Source: Holophaga sp. (GTDB lineage Bacteria > Acidobacteriota > Holophagae > Holophagales > Holophagaceae). From it: DNA of 20,673 nucleotides. The stretch's first letter is position 1. Each line of letters starts with the position of its first letter. The stretch is from contig JARLGP010000067.1 in assembly GCA_031292735.1 (NCBI GenBank), positions 1 through 20,673 of the forward strand, written 5' to 3'. Position numbers and translations under genes: made by a program. Positions 14,504-20,673 of the stretch are shown one piece after another. The notes beneath the pieces were generated by a model, which was given only the letters and a program-made list of their open reading frames with translations, did no database searches and was not told the DNA's origin.

Positions 14504-14920
14504 AAATTCTGCTCATGCATATAAATTTGCGAAGATTCTTCCACGCACTGGCATTCGCGGGGCAACTCGAATTCTGGCTCGTAAGAAGGTCAGCAGAGGT
14601 CACGATCACTTGCTGTCCCCTGGTGTGGTCATCACCCAGGGAATGGGACGCGAAACGAGTTTTCTGGACAGCCTGGTCCAGGAGGGGCCGGCAGAGGAAG
14701 ATGCGCCGTTCTATGGGGTGCTGCTGGGTCCTGCTGGCGATGCCGGTGGCGGGTGTGCCGGCTCGCCTACTGGGCTGAAAGGCGCCAGGGGGCCAGGCGG
14801 CCCATAGGTGCCCATGAGGTAATCGCAACCGCAACAGGGAGACCGTTGGCACCCCGGGAGAGGCAGTGCAGGAACCTGGTCAACGGGGTAGACCGTTCCC
14901 TTTTTCAGGAGGCCAGAATA
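14504..14920. other. Non-coding or decayed stretch between the foreign operon and tRNA-Glu
   Basis: About 420 bases with composition intermediate between the island and its flanks. Open frames on both strands (for example 14515-14778 plus, 14412-14852 minus) give low-complexity, Trp/Arg/Pro-rich peptides without ribosome sites or recognisable motifs. No integrase, transposase ends or repeat of the tRNA 3' end was seen. It may be decayed DNA near the island's right border. Confidence 0.45.
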
Positions 14921-14953
14921 AAACAAAAGGCACCTAGATTTCTCTAGGTGCCT
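14921..14953 (-). terminator. Intrinsic terminator of the tRNA-Glu gene
   Basis: Reading leftwards, AGGCACCTAG and CTAGGTGCCT form a perfect 10-base-pair stem (14944-14953 with 14928-14937) with a 6-base loop, followed by TTTGTTTT (complement of 14920-14927). It starts 3 bases past the tRNA CCA end. Confidence 0.9.
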
Positions 14954-14956
14954 GAG

Positions 14957-15031
14957 TGGTAGCCCCAACCGGAATCGAACCGGTGTTAACGCCGTGAGAG
15001 GGCGCCGTCCTAACCGCTAGACGATGGAGCC
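14957..15031 (-). tRNA. tRNA-Glu (anticodon CTC), CCA encoded
   Basis: A 75-base cloverleaf on the minus strand. The acceptor stem begins GGCTCCA and pairs with TGGGGCT with two G-U pairs. The D-arm is TCGTCTAGCGGTTAGGA, the anticodon loop is CCCTCTCACGG with CTC at the anticodon, and the T-arm is ACCGGTTCGATTCCGGT. The 3' end is A followed by a genomically encoded CCA. The sequence strongly resembles bacterial tRNA-Glu. An intrinsic terminator follows directly, so it is a single-gene transcript. Its 3' end faces the foreign island. Confidence 0.95.
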
Positions 15032-15087
15032 GCGGGAACGTGTGAACAGCAATCTTAACGCCATGGAGGCCCTTGGGGAAGGGCTTT

Positions 15088-16275
15088 TCACCTGCGGCGC
15101 AGGGTGATGACGGTGATCTCCGGTGGCGCGCCGACCCGGATGGGCAGGCCCACGACGCCCAGGCCGCGGTTGACGTACATGGACTGGTTGTCCTTGTGGT
15201 AGAGGCCCTGGGTGTATTTGCCCAGCAGGATGGCGCTGGAAACCCCGGGAATGAGGTTCACCTGGCCGCCGTGGGTGTGCCCGGAAAGGGTGAGCTGGGC
15301 ACCGGTCTGCCGGGCCAGATGCCAGTCGCTGGGGCGGTGGCTGAGGCACAGGCGCCAGGCGTCGTCGGGAAGGCCCTGCACGGCCAGGGCCGGCCGGGGC
15401 CCCAGGCCGAAGGCGATGTCGCGGAACCGGCCGTGCTTGGCCATGGGGTCCTGCAGCCCCACCAGCCCGAGGGTGGCGCCCCGGCGGGTCACCAGGGCGT
15501 TCCGGTTCTCCAGGAAGCGGATGCCGATGCCCTCCATGGCGCGCCAGATGGGACGGGGATCGGTGAAGTAGTCGTGGTTGCCCAGGATGGCGAAACACCC
15601 CAGGGGCGCGGGAAAGTCCCGGAAGGCATCCACCACGGCGCCCGCTTCGCTGGGCAGGCTGTCGACCAGGTCGCCGGTGATCACCAGGAGCTCGGGCCGC
15701 TCCCCCTGCGCCAGCCGGCGCCAGCGCTCCACCTGTTCGGGCCGCACCAGGGGGCCGGAATGGAGGTCGGAGAGCTGCACCAGGCGCAGGCCGTCCAGAC
15801 CGGGGGGAAGGCCGGGGAAACTCAGCTCCAGGCGGACGATGTCCGGGTCCGAACGGGCTTCGATGCTGCCCCGCATCGCCCCGTAGCCGGCCAGGGTCAC
15901 CCCCACCACGCTGGTCTGGCGCAGGAACTTCCGGCGCTGGGGGTTCTCCGGGCTCTCCTGGCCCTCCTGGCCCTCCGGGGCCCGCCGCCACAGGTGGGTC
16001 CACCGCCAGACCAGGCTGGCCACCGCCCAGACCAGCAGGTCCATGACCGTGAGCAGCTGGAAATAGGCGCCGGCCCGGGCCATGGGACGCAGCCAGTTGC
16101 CGGCGGAGCCGCCGCCGGTGAGGCGGACGCCCATGTACAGGGCCAGGGGAAGGTGGATGAGGATCAGGGCCGCAAGCACCCAGCGGTCGAACCTGCGATG
16201 GAAAACCTGGCGCAGCAACCGCCGGTGCAGCACCTGCAGACCGGTGATAAGGGTGATGAAGATCAGGAAGATCAA
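15088..16275 (-). CDS. Membrane-anchored metallophosphoesterase (YkuE/YaeI-like)
   Basis: A 395-residue protein. Its N-terminal 95 residues contain about three transmembrane helices (1-16, 32-52, 70-92). A polar linker follows, then RRKFL at 114-118 with a hydrophobic run (SVVGVTLAG), like an internal twin-arginine-type segment. The catalytic calcineurin-like domain has all two-metal motifs: SDLH (169-172), GDLVD (201-205), GNHD (232-235), SHRPSD (312-317) and GHTHGGQ (332-338). The family hydrolyses phosphodiesters or phosphomonoesters; YaeI/YkuE relatives act near the membrane. The substrate is not determinable here. The start is probably the TTG at 16275 with GGGAG 8 bases upstream, since no ATG fits. 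It follows the oligopeptidase gene by 64 bases on the same strand. Confidence 0.88.
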   Translation of the reverse strand: MIFLIFITLITGLQVLHRRLLRQVFHRRFDRWVLAALILIHLPLALYMGVRLTGGGSAGNWLRPMARAGAYFQLLTVMDLLVWAVASLVWRWTHLWRRAPEGQEGQESPENPQRRKFLRQTSVVGVTLAGYGAMRGSIEARSDPDIVRLELSFPGLPPGLDGLRLVQLSDLHSGPLVRPEQVERWRRLAQGERPELLVITGDLVDSLPSEAGAVVDAFRDFPAPLGCFAILGNHDYFTDPRPIWRAMEGIGIRFLENRNALVTRRGATLGLVGLQDPMAKHGRFRDIAFGLGPRPALAVQGLPDDAWRLCLSHRPSDWHLARQTGAQLTLSGHTHGGQVNLIPGVSSAILLGKYTQGLYHKDNQSMYVNRGLGVVGLPIRVGAPPEITVITLRRR

Positions 16276-16339
16276 ATGCCAAACTCCCTTCGGTGCTGGC
16301 GCGCATCAAGGGAGATTGTGCACGAAGCCCCCTCAGGCC

Positions 16340-18178
16340 TCAACCACCATAGAGGCTTTCCATCTCTCCCACCAGCCGGTCGAAGGCCCTGAGCGCCGCC
16401 GCCACGGGCTGCGGCGTGGTGAGATCCACCCCGGCGGCCTTGAGGGTATCCAGGGGGAACCGGCTGCTGCCGGAGCTCAGGAAGCCCAGGTAGCGCTCCC
16501 GCGCCCCCTCGCCCTCGGTCAGGACCGCCTCGGACAGGGCCATGGAGGCGACGATGCCGGTGGCGTACTGGTAGACGTAGAAATCGTAGAAGAAGTGCGG
16601 AATGCCGCTCCACTCGGCCTGGATGTAGTCGTCCACCCGCACCACGCCCTGCTCGTGCCCGTAGTAGAGCCGGGTGAGCTCCAGGTACTTGGCGTTCAGC
16701 CAGTCCGGGGTGAGCGACTGGCCCTGCTCCACCCGCTCGTGCATGGCCAGTTCGAAATCGGCGAACAGGGTCTGCCGGAACAGGGTGCCGCGCAGGGTCT
16801 CCAGGTAGCTGTCCAGCAGGAACAGCTTGAGGGTGGTGTCCCGCTCGGTCTCCAGGAGCGTGTGCATGAGCATGTTCTCGTTGAAGGTGCTGGCGATCTC
16901 GGCGAGGAAGATGGGGTAGTCGGCGGTGGGATAGGGCTGGGCCTGCTCGGACAGGTAGGAGTGCATGGCGTGGCCCAGCTCATGGGCCAGGGTGGACACG
17001 TTGTGGAAGCTGCCGTCGTAGTTCATCTTCACGAAGGGGTGAACCCCGTGGACGCCGCTGGAATAGGCCCCGGACTGCTTGCCCAGGTTGGGGTAGACGT
17101 CGATCCAGCCGCTGCTGAAGGCGCGCTCCAGGACCCGGGTGTAGGACCCACCCAGGGGCTGCGCGGCGCGCAGCACCAGGTCCCTGCCCTCCTCGAACCG
17201 GTAGGTCCGGGTGACCGTGCTCACCGCCGAAGCGTACAGATCGCCGTAGCGCAGCTCCGGCAGGCCGAGCATCCTCTGGCGCAGGCGCAGCAGGCGGTGC
17301 AGCGGCGCCAGGTTGGCGCGCACGGTGGCCACCAGGTTGCGGTAGACGGCGGGGTCGATGGCGTCCGGGTAGAGGGCGGCGTCCAGGCAGGAGGGGTAGT
17401 GGTGCACCCGGGCGTGGAACAGGTCCTGCTTGATGCCGGCGTCCAGCAGGGTGGCCAGGGTGTTCTCGTAGCGCCTCTGGCTGGTCCAGTAGGTCTCCAT
17501 CACCAGCTGCCGGTCGGAGGCATCCTTGGCGGCGCGGTGCTTCTGGTAGTTGGCGGTGCTGAGCAGCACCCGCTCGCCGGTGGCCAGGGTCACCTCGGGC
17601 CGGGGCATGTCCAGGTCGGTGAGCATGCCGGCGGCGCTCATGGGGGCCTGGCCGAACAGGCCGGCGGTGGCCACCACCCGGGCCTCGCCCTCTGGAAGGA
17701 TGTGGTCCTTCATGCGCAGCACCTTCAGGAAGCCCACTCGGTGCGGCACCAGCCGCTCATCGGCCTTGATGAAGCCCTCCACCTTGGCCTCGCCCAGGTC
17801 CAACAGGTCGGGTTCCATGAACGCCAGCCTGGCCCCCAGGTCCACCAGGAAGCTCTGCACCTCGCCTTTCATGGCCTGGTAGCGGGTGTCGGCCAGGTCC
17901 ATGTCACCCTGGAGGCTGGCGTACTGGGCCAGCCTGGAGCCCAGCCGGTTCACCTGCTCCAGCCGCTCCATGAAGTCCCCCATGGCCTTGGCCGAACCGG
18001 TCCAGGCCCGGCCCAGCGAATCCAGGGTAGCGGCCAGATCGTGCACCTGGGCGAACCCGGCGCGCCAGGCCCCTTCGTCCGGAAAGATATCCTCGATCCG
18101 CCACTTGAAGGCCCCGGGCACCGCGGAACGGCCGGTTCCGGAATAATCGGGGATGAGGGTGGACGAGCTGGCAGTCAT
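16340..18178 (-). CDS. pepF: Oligoendopeptidase F-type M3 metallopeptidase
   Basis: A 612-residue cytoplasmic zinc peptidase of family M3B, the usual length for PepF (about 600). It cleaves short peptides within the chain, in peptide turnover or processing. The zinc site is complete: HELGH (399-403) with the third ligand Glu427 in the LAEIASTFNE segment. Other family features are KMNYDGSFHNVSTLAHE before the zinc site and the C-terminal PHFFYDFYVYQYATG segment with substrate-binding His/Tyr residues. No signal peptide is seen. The ATG at 18178 has AGGAG 5 bases upstream; an in-frame ATG 7 codons earlier has none. It lies 82 bases downstream of the Sel1-repeat gene and 64 bases upstream of the phosphoesterase gene, possibly co-transcribed. 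Confidence 0.94.
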   Translation of the reverse strand: MTASSSTLIPDYSGTGRSAVPGAFKWRIEDIFPDEGAWRAGFAQVHDLAATLDSLGRAWTGSAKAMGDFMERLEQVNRLGSRLAQYASLQGDMDLADTRYQAMKGEVQSFLVDLGARLAFMEPDLLDLGEAKVEGFIKADERLVPHRVGFLKVLRMKDHILPEGEARVVATAGLFGQAPMSAAGMLTDLDMPRPEVTLATGERVLLSTANYQKHRAAKDASDRQLVMETYWTSQRRYENTLATLLDAGIKQDLFHARVHHYPSCLDAALYPDAIDPAVYRNLVATVRANLAPLHRLLRLRQRMLGLPELRYGDLYASAVSTVTRTYRFEEGRDLVLRAAQPLGGSYTRVLERAFSSGWIDVYPNLGKQSGAYSSGVHGVHPFVKMNYDGSFHNVSTLAHELGHAMHSYLSEQAQPYPTADYPIFLAEIASTFNENMLMHTLLETERDTTLKLFLLDSYLETLRGTLFRQTLFADFELAMHERVEQGQSLTPDWLNAKYLELTRLYYGHEQGVVRVDDYIQAEWSGIPHFFYDFYVYQYATGIVASMALSEAVLTEGEGARERYLGFLSSGSSRFPLDTLKAAGVDLTTPQPVAAALRAFDRLVGEMESLYGG

Positions 18179-18260
18179 GAGAACTCCTGAAGTCTGCATC
18201 CCGAGTGTACGGGATCGCGCCTGGGATTCCCGCCCTTTTCCATCGGCCCCGGTGCCCGGT

Positions 18261-18887
18261 TCAGTTGGCGGACCGGGTCTTCACGACCCGGCCGACCCTG
18301 CGTTCCGCCTCCTGGAGCTGGGCCGGAGTGAGCCGGATCTTCACCTGCGCCAGCGGCTCGGCGGCATCCGAGTCGCCGCCGAACAGGGCCTGGCTCAGCC
18401 AGACGTAGGCCTGGACCAGATCCTTGGGCAGCCCCTCGCCCACCGCGCACATCACCCCCATGCAGCCCTGGGCGTAGGGTTCGCCCTGCTCCGCGGCCAT
18501 CCGGAACCACTTGACGGACTCGTCCAGGTCCCGGGCCCCGCCCTGGCCCAGGAAGAACATGGCCCCCAGCTTGGCCTGGGCGTCCATGCTGCCCCGCTCC
18601 GCGGCCTTGCGCAGCCAGCCCTTGGCCTCCTGCCAGTCCATGGGGGCGCCTTCGCCCCAGTAGTACATGACCCCCAGCCGGGCCTGGGCTTCCAGATCCC
18701 CCCTCTCGGCGCTGGCCCGCAGCCTGCCCAGCTCCGCGGCGCCGTCCCCGGCCGGGTCCTTGGCGATGGGAATGTCCGCCAGGTCGATCCGCCCCTGGGC
18801 GCCCTGGAACGGAATCCGGTCCAGCGTCGGCTGGTCGGCAAGCATGGTGGCGAAGGGAAAGGCGAAAACCAGAAGTGCGCGCAGCAT
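18261..18887 (-). CDS. Secreted Sel1-repeat (TPR-like) protein
   Basis: A 208-residue protein with a short Sec signal peptide (LRALLVFAFPFATMLA, cleavage near residue 17). About 35 residues of linker follow, then tandem Sel1-like repeats at roughly 48-81, 82-117, 118-153 and a degenerate one at 154-180. Repeat signatures include AQARLGVMYYWGEG (68-81), AQAKLGAMFFLGQGG (103-117) and AQGCMGVMCAVGEG (139-152). Each is followed by an A-x-x-W-x-x-x-A-A-E-x-G helix. Such repeats form superhelical scaffolds for protein binding, so the role is likely adaptor or structural in the periplasm, with no enzyme motif. The start is the ATG at 18887 with AAGGAG 6 bases upstream. The AT-rich TATTAT at 18955-18960 (minus strand) is a plausible -10 element for it. 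Confidence 0.9.
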   Translation of the reverse strand: MLRALLVFAFPFATMLADQPTLDRIPFQGAQGRIDLADIPIAKDPAGDGAAELGRLRASAERGDLEAQARLGVMYYWGEGAPMDWQEAKGWLRKAAERGSMDAQAKLGAMFFLGQGGARDLDESVKWFRMAAEQGEPYAQGCMGVMCAVGEGLPKDLVQAYVWLSQALFGGDSDAAEPLAQVKIRLTPAQLQEAERRVGRVVKTRSAN

Positions 18888-19162
18888 GCCCGCTCCTTGT
18901 CCGGCACCCAGCCCTGGAACCCGCGGTGAAGCGGCTGGGAGCCGAGGAATGAGGATAATAAAAATATTATGTTTCCCCAAAACGCCCCGACGGGAGGCAC
19001 TTTGATTGACACCAAATATAAGCGGTTAACCTTTAACCGCCAGGTCGATTCACCGCTTGGACGATTCCGAGAATAGAGCCCCCTGACCGGCATCCTTTTC
19101 GGGGAAACCTCACCTTTTTGGGAAGATCTCGATATTTATAATTTATTTAAATCGAGGAATGG
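18888..19162. other. Intergenic region downstream of dnaE and upstream of the Sel1-repeat gene
   Basis: The AT-rich 275 bases contain a TATTAT -10-like hexamer for the leftward Sel1 gene (18955-18960) without a convincing -35. They also hold a palindrome (19022-19040) and a loose CTCGAT/ATCGAG inverted repeat (19128-19133 with 19151-19156) just past the dnaE stop that lacks a T-run. No gene is seen. Confidence 0.4.
19022..19040. repeat. Palindrome GCGGTTAA-CCT-TTAACCGC
   Basis: Perfect 8-base inverted repeat with a 3-base spacer in the AT-rich intergenic region. No T-run follows, so it is more like a protein-binding site than a terminator. A TTGACA hexamer lies 10 bases to its left on the plus strand (19006-19011), but no plus-strand gene follows. 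Confidence 0.4.
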
Positions 19163-20673
19163 TCAATAGGTCCAGCTCAACCCGCACCCCACTTCCTTGA
19201 CCATCCGTTCGGAAAGGTCGGGATCGAACCGCAGGTTCAACTCCGGCCCGGCCTTGACCCGGGCCACGGTGCCGTCCTTGCCCTGGAACTCGATCTGGAC
19301 CGGGAGCGGGCCGTGGTACAGGCGCAGCAGCGGAACCAGCCGGTCGGGGTACTGGCCCTTGGGCAGCCGGACCACGGCGCCGCTGAAGCCCTTGCCCTGC
19401 AGGTCCTCCAGGCTTTCCAGGCCGGTGACGAACAGCTTGATGATGGTCTGTTCCTCCTCCTCCTCCTCGCCCCCGTTGCCATTGCCGTTGCCGCCGGCGG
19501 TCTCCACCTTCAGCTCGCCCTTCACCCGCAGCAGCGCGTCGGGCAGGGCCAGGTGGCGAAACAGCTCGAAGGTGCGGGTGCGCTTGTGGGTGGTGGGGTC
19601 GAAGTGGGAGGCCATGAGCAGGGCCTCCACCTTGTCGGTGAGGTCCTCCAGGTTGAGGATGGCCCAGGGTTCACCCTTGGCGTTGGTCTTGAAGGAGACG
19701 TTGCTCACCATGACGCCCAGGCTCACCTCGTCCCGGTCCTTGGTGCGGCCGGCGGCGACCGCCTCCTTGAGCGCGGTGATGGAGCCCACGGTGTGCACCT
19801 GCAGGGCGTCCTTGAACTCCTCCAGCGGGTGCCCGGACACGTACAGGCCCAGGGTCTCCCGTTCGTAGCGCAGGCGCTCCTTGCGCGACCAGGGCTCCAC
19901 GTCCTCCGGCACCGCCCAGTTGTCGGCCAGGCTGGCGATCTCCGCCTCGTCGAACAGGGAGGTCATGCCGGTGTCCACCCCGCCCTTGCCCGCGTTCTCC
20001 AGGGCCGAGGGCAGCCCGGCCAGCAGGGCCGCGCGGTTGACTTCCATGGAATCGAAGGCGCCAGCCTTGATGAGGGATTCCCAGACCCGCCGGTTGGCCT
20101 TCTGCAGGTCGGTGGCCTTCAGGGCGTGGAAGAAGTCCTTGAAGCCCCCCTCCTGGTTCCGGGCCGCCAGGATGGCCTCCAGGGCCGCCTCGCCCAGGCC
20201 CTTGATGGCGGCGAAGCCGAACCGGATCTCCCTGGGACCGGTGATGGTGAAGTCCAGCTCGCTCTGGTTGATGTCCGGGCCCAGCACCTCCATGCCCAGC
20301 TCCCGGCAGTTCTGGATGTACTTGACCACGTCGTCGGTGCGGTTGGCCTTGGTGGACAGCAGGCCGGCCATGAACTCGGTGAGGTAGTTGGCCTTGAGGT
20401 AGGCGGTTTCATAGGCGATCAGGGCGTAGGCGGCCGAGTGCGACTTGTTGAAGCCGTAGCCGGCGAAGTACTCGATCAGGTCGAACAGCTCGGACACCTT
20501 GGCCCGGTCGTAGCCGCGGGCCTCGCCCTGGTCGATGAACTTGGACTTCTCGTGGGCCATCTTGGCGAAGTCCTTCTTGCCCATGGCCCGGCGCAGCATG
20601 TCGGCCTCGCCCAGGGAGTACCCGGCGATGAGGCTGGCGATCTGCATCACCTGCTCCTGGTACAGGATCACGC
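19163..20673 (-). CDS. dnaE: DNA polymerase III subunit alpha (partial, N-terminal part outside window)
   Basis: The C-terminal 503 residues of the replicative polymerase alpha subunit (family C, DnaE type, full length about 1150-1200); the gene enters from the right edge. Family motifs are ILYQEQVMQIA at the window edge, LRRAMGKK, and AGYGFNKSHSAAYA of the fingers. Also present are the helix-hairpin-helix-type IRFGFAAIKGLGEAA and the ERETLGLYVSGHPLEEF stretch leading into the OB domain (VSLGVMVSNVSFKTNAKGEPWAIL). A TSLFDE segment sits where bacterial DnaE carries its internal clamp-binding motif (Q-x-x-L-F), here with Met in the Gln position. The C-terminal region contains an unusual Gly/Asn then Glu run (GGNGNGNGGEEEEEEQ), encoded near 19450-19500. 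The stop is the TGA at 19165-19163. Confidence 0.96.
   Translation of the reverse strand, partial: VILYQEQVMQIASLIAGYSLGEADMLRRAMGKKDFAKMAHEKSKFIDQGEARGYDRAKVSELFDLIEYFAGYGFNKSHSAAYALIAYETAYLKANYLTEFMAGLLSTKANRTDDVVKYIQNCRELGMEVLGPDINQSELDFTITGPREIRFGFAAIKGLGEAALEAILAARNQEGGFKDFFHALKATDLQKANRRVWESLIKAGAFDSMEVNRAALLAGLPSALENAGKGGVDTGMTSLFDEAEIASLADNWAVPEDVEPWSRKERLRYERETLGLYVSGHPLEEFKDALQVHTVGSITALKEAVAAGRTKDRDEVSLGVMVSNVSFKTNAKGEPWAILNLEDLTDKVEALLMASHFDPTTHKRTRTFELFRHLALPDALLRVKGELKVETAGGNGNGNGGEEEEEEQTIIKLFVTGLESLEDLQGKGFSGAVVRLPKGQYPDRLVPLLRLYHGPLPVQIEFQGKDGTVARVKAGPELNLRFDPDLSERMVKEVGCGLSWTY

Noticed and set aside
14412..14852. Minus-strand open frame next to the foreign operon, considered as a transposase remnant
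   Set aside because: No DDE or other transposase motif. It overlaps the clear plus-strand gene ending at 14503.
11400..15031. Search for an attachment-site direct repeat of the tRNA-Glu 3' end at the island's left border
   Set aside because: No matching repeat was seen near 11400-11560, so no att site is claimed.
15073..16392. 439-codon open frame on the plus strand
   Set aside because: Antisense to the metallophosphoesterase, which has all its catalytic motifs; the plus-strand peptide is low-complexity.
16082..18190. 702-codon open frame on the plus strand
   Set aside because: Antisense to the oligoendopeptidase with its intact HELGH zinc site; the plus-strand peptide is Gly/Val/His/Gln-rich and has no ribosome site or domain.
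1..20673. CRISPR array, complete insertion sequence, or rRNA genes
   Set aside because: No regularly spaced repeats, transposase genes with terminal inverted repeats, or rRNA sequence were found.

Overview
The window is a chromosomal segment from a high-GC, Gram-negative-type bacterium. Lipoprotein and Sec signal peptides, an ABC periplasmic binding protein and strong G+C bias in most genes point this way. The Ig-like/beta-propeller lipoprotein and overall gene style would fit Acidobacteriota of the Holophaga/Geothrix type, but this placement is tentative because no rRNA or other decisive marker is present.

Region 1 (1-4570, minus strand) is a compact redox operon transcribed leftwards: an SDR dehydrogenase, etfB, etfA, a soluble fumarate-reductase-fold FAD enzyme, and a FixC/ETF-quinone-oxidoreductase-like flavoprotein cut by the window edge. 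A sigma70-like promoter (TTGACA-N16-TATTCT) sits upstream. Read together, the genes suggest oxidation of an unknown, probably non-CoA, alcohol/ketone substrate by the SDR and flavoenzyme, with electrons passing through EtfAB and FixC to quinone. Divergent from it is a Fic-fold protein whose catalytic motif is destroyed but whose C-terminal winged helix is kept; it could be a local regulator.

Region 2 (6345-10885) holds a DUF4125-like protein (minus), a lipoprotein with Ig-like domains and a beta-propeller followed by a good terminator, a short broken LivF-type ATPase remnant, and a branched-chain-amino-acid-type (LivJ) binding protein with no permease genes nearby. A small membrane protein resembling an ECF transporter S component follows.

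Region 3 (about 11445-14503) is a sharp compositional change to much more AT-rich DNA with Clostridia-style ribosome binding sites. It carries a tight five-gene plus-strand operon. Only one product has a recognisable fold (MoaB/MogA-like molybdopterin-binding); the other four are unrecognised. It looks horizontally acquired (or, less likely, a contig-joining artefact) and is the best candidate here for an undescribed system. The 14504-14920 stretch after it holds no convincing gene and ends at a tRNA-Glu(CTC) gene with its terminator.

Region 4 (15088-20673, minus) returns to ordinary high-GC housekeeping content: a membrane-anchored metallophosphoesterase, an oligoendopeptidase F (M3) enzyme, a secreted Sel1-repeat protein, and the C-terminal half of DNA polymerase III alpha (dnaE), truncated by the right window edge.
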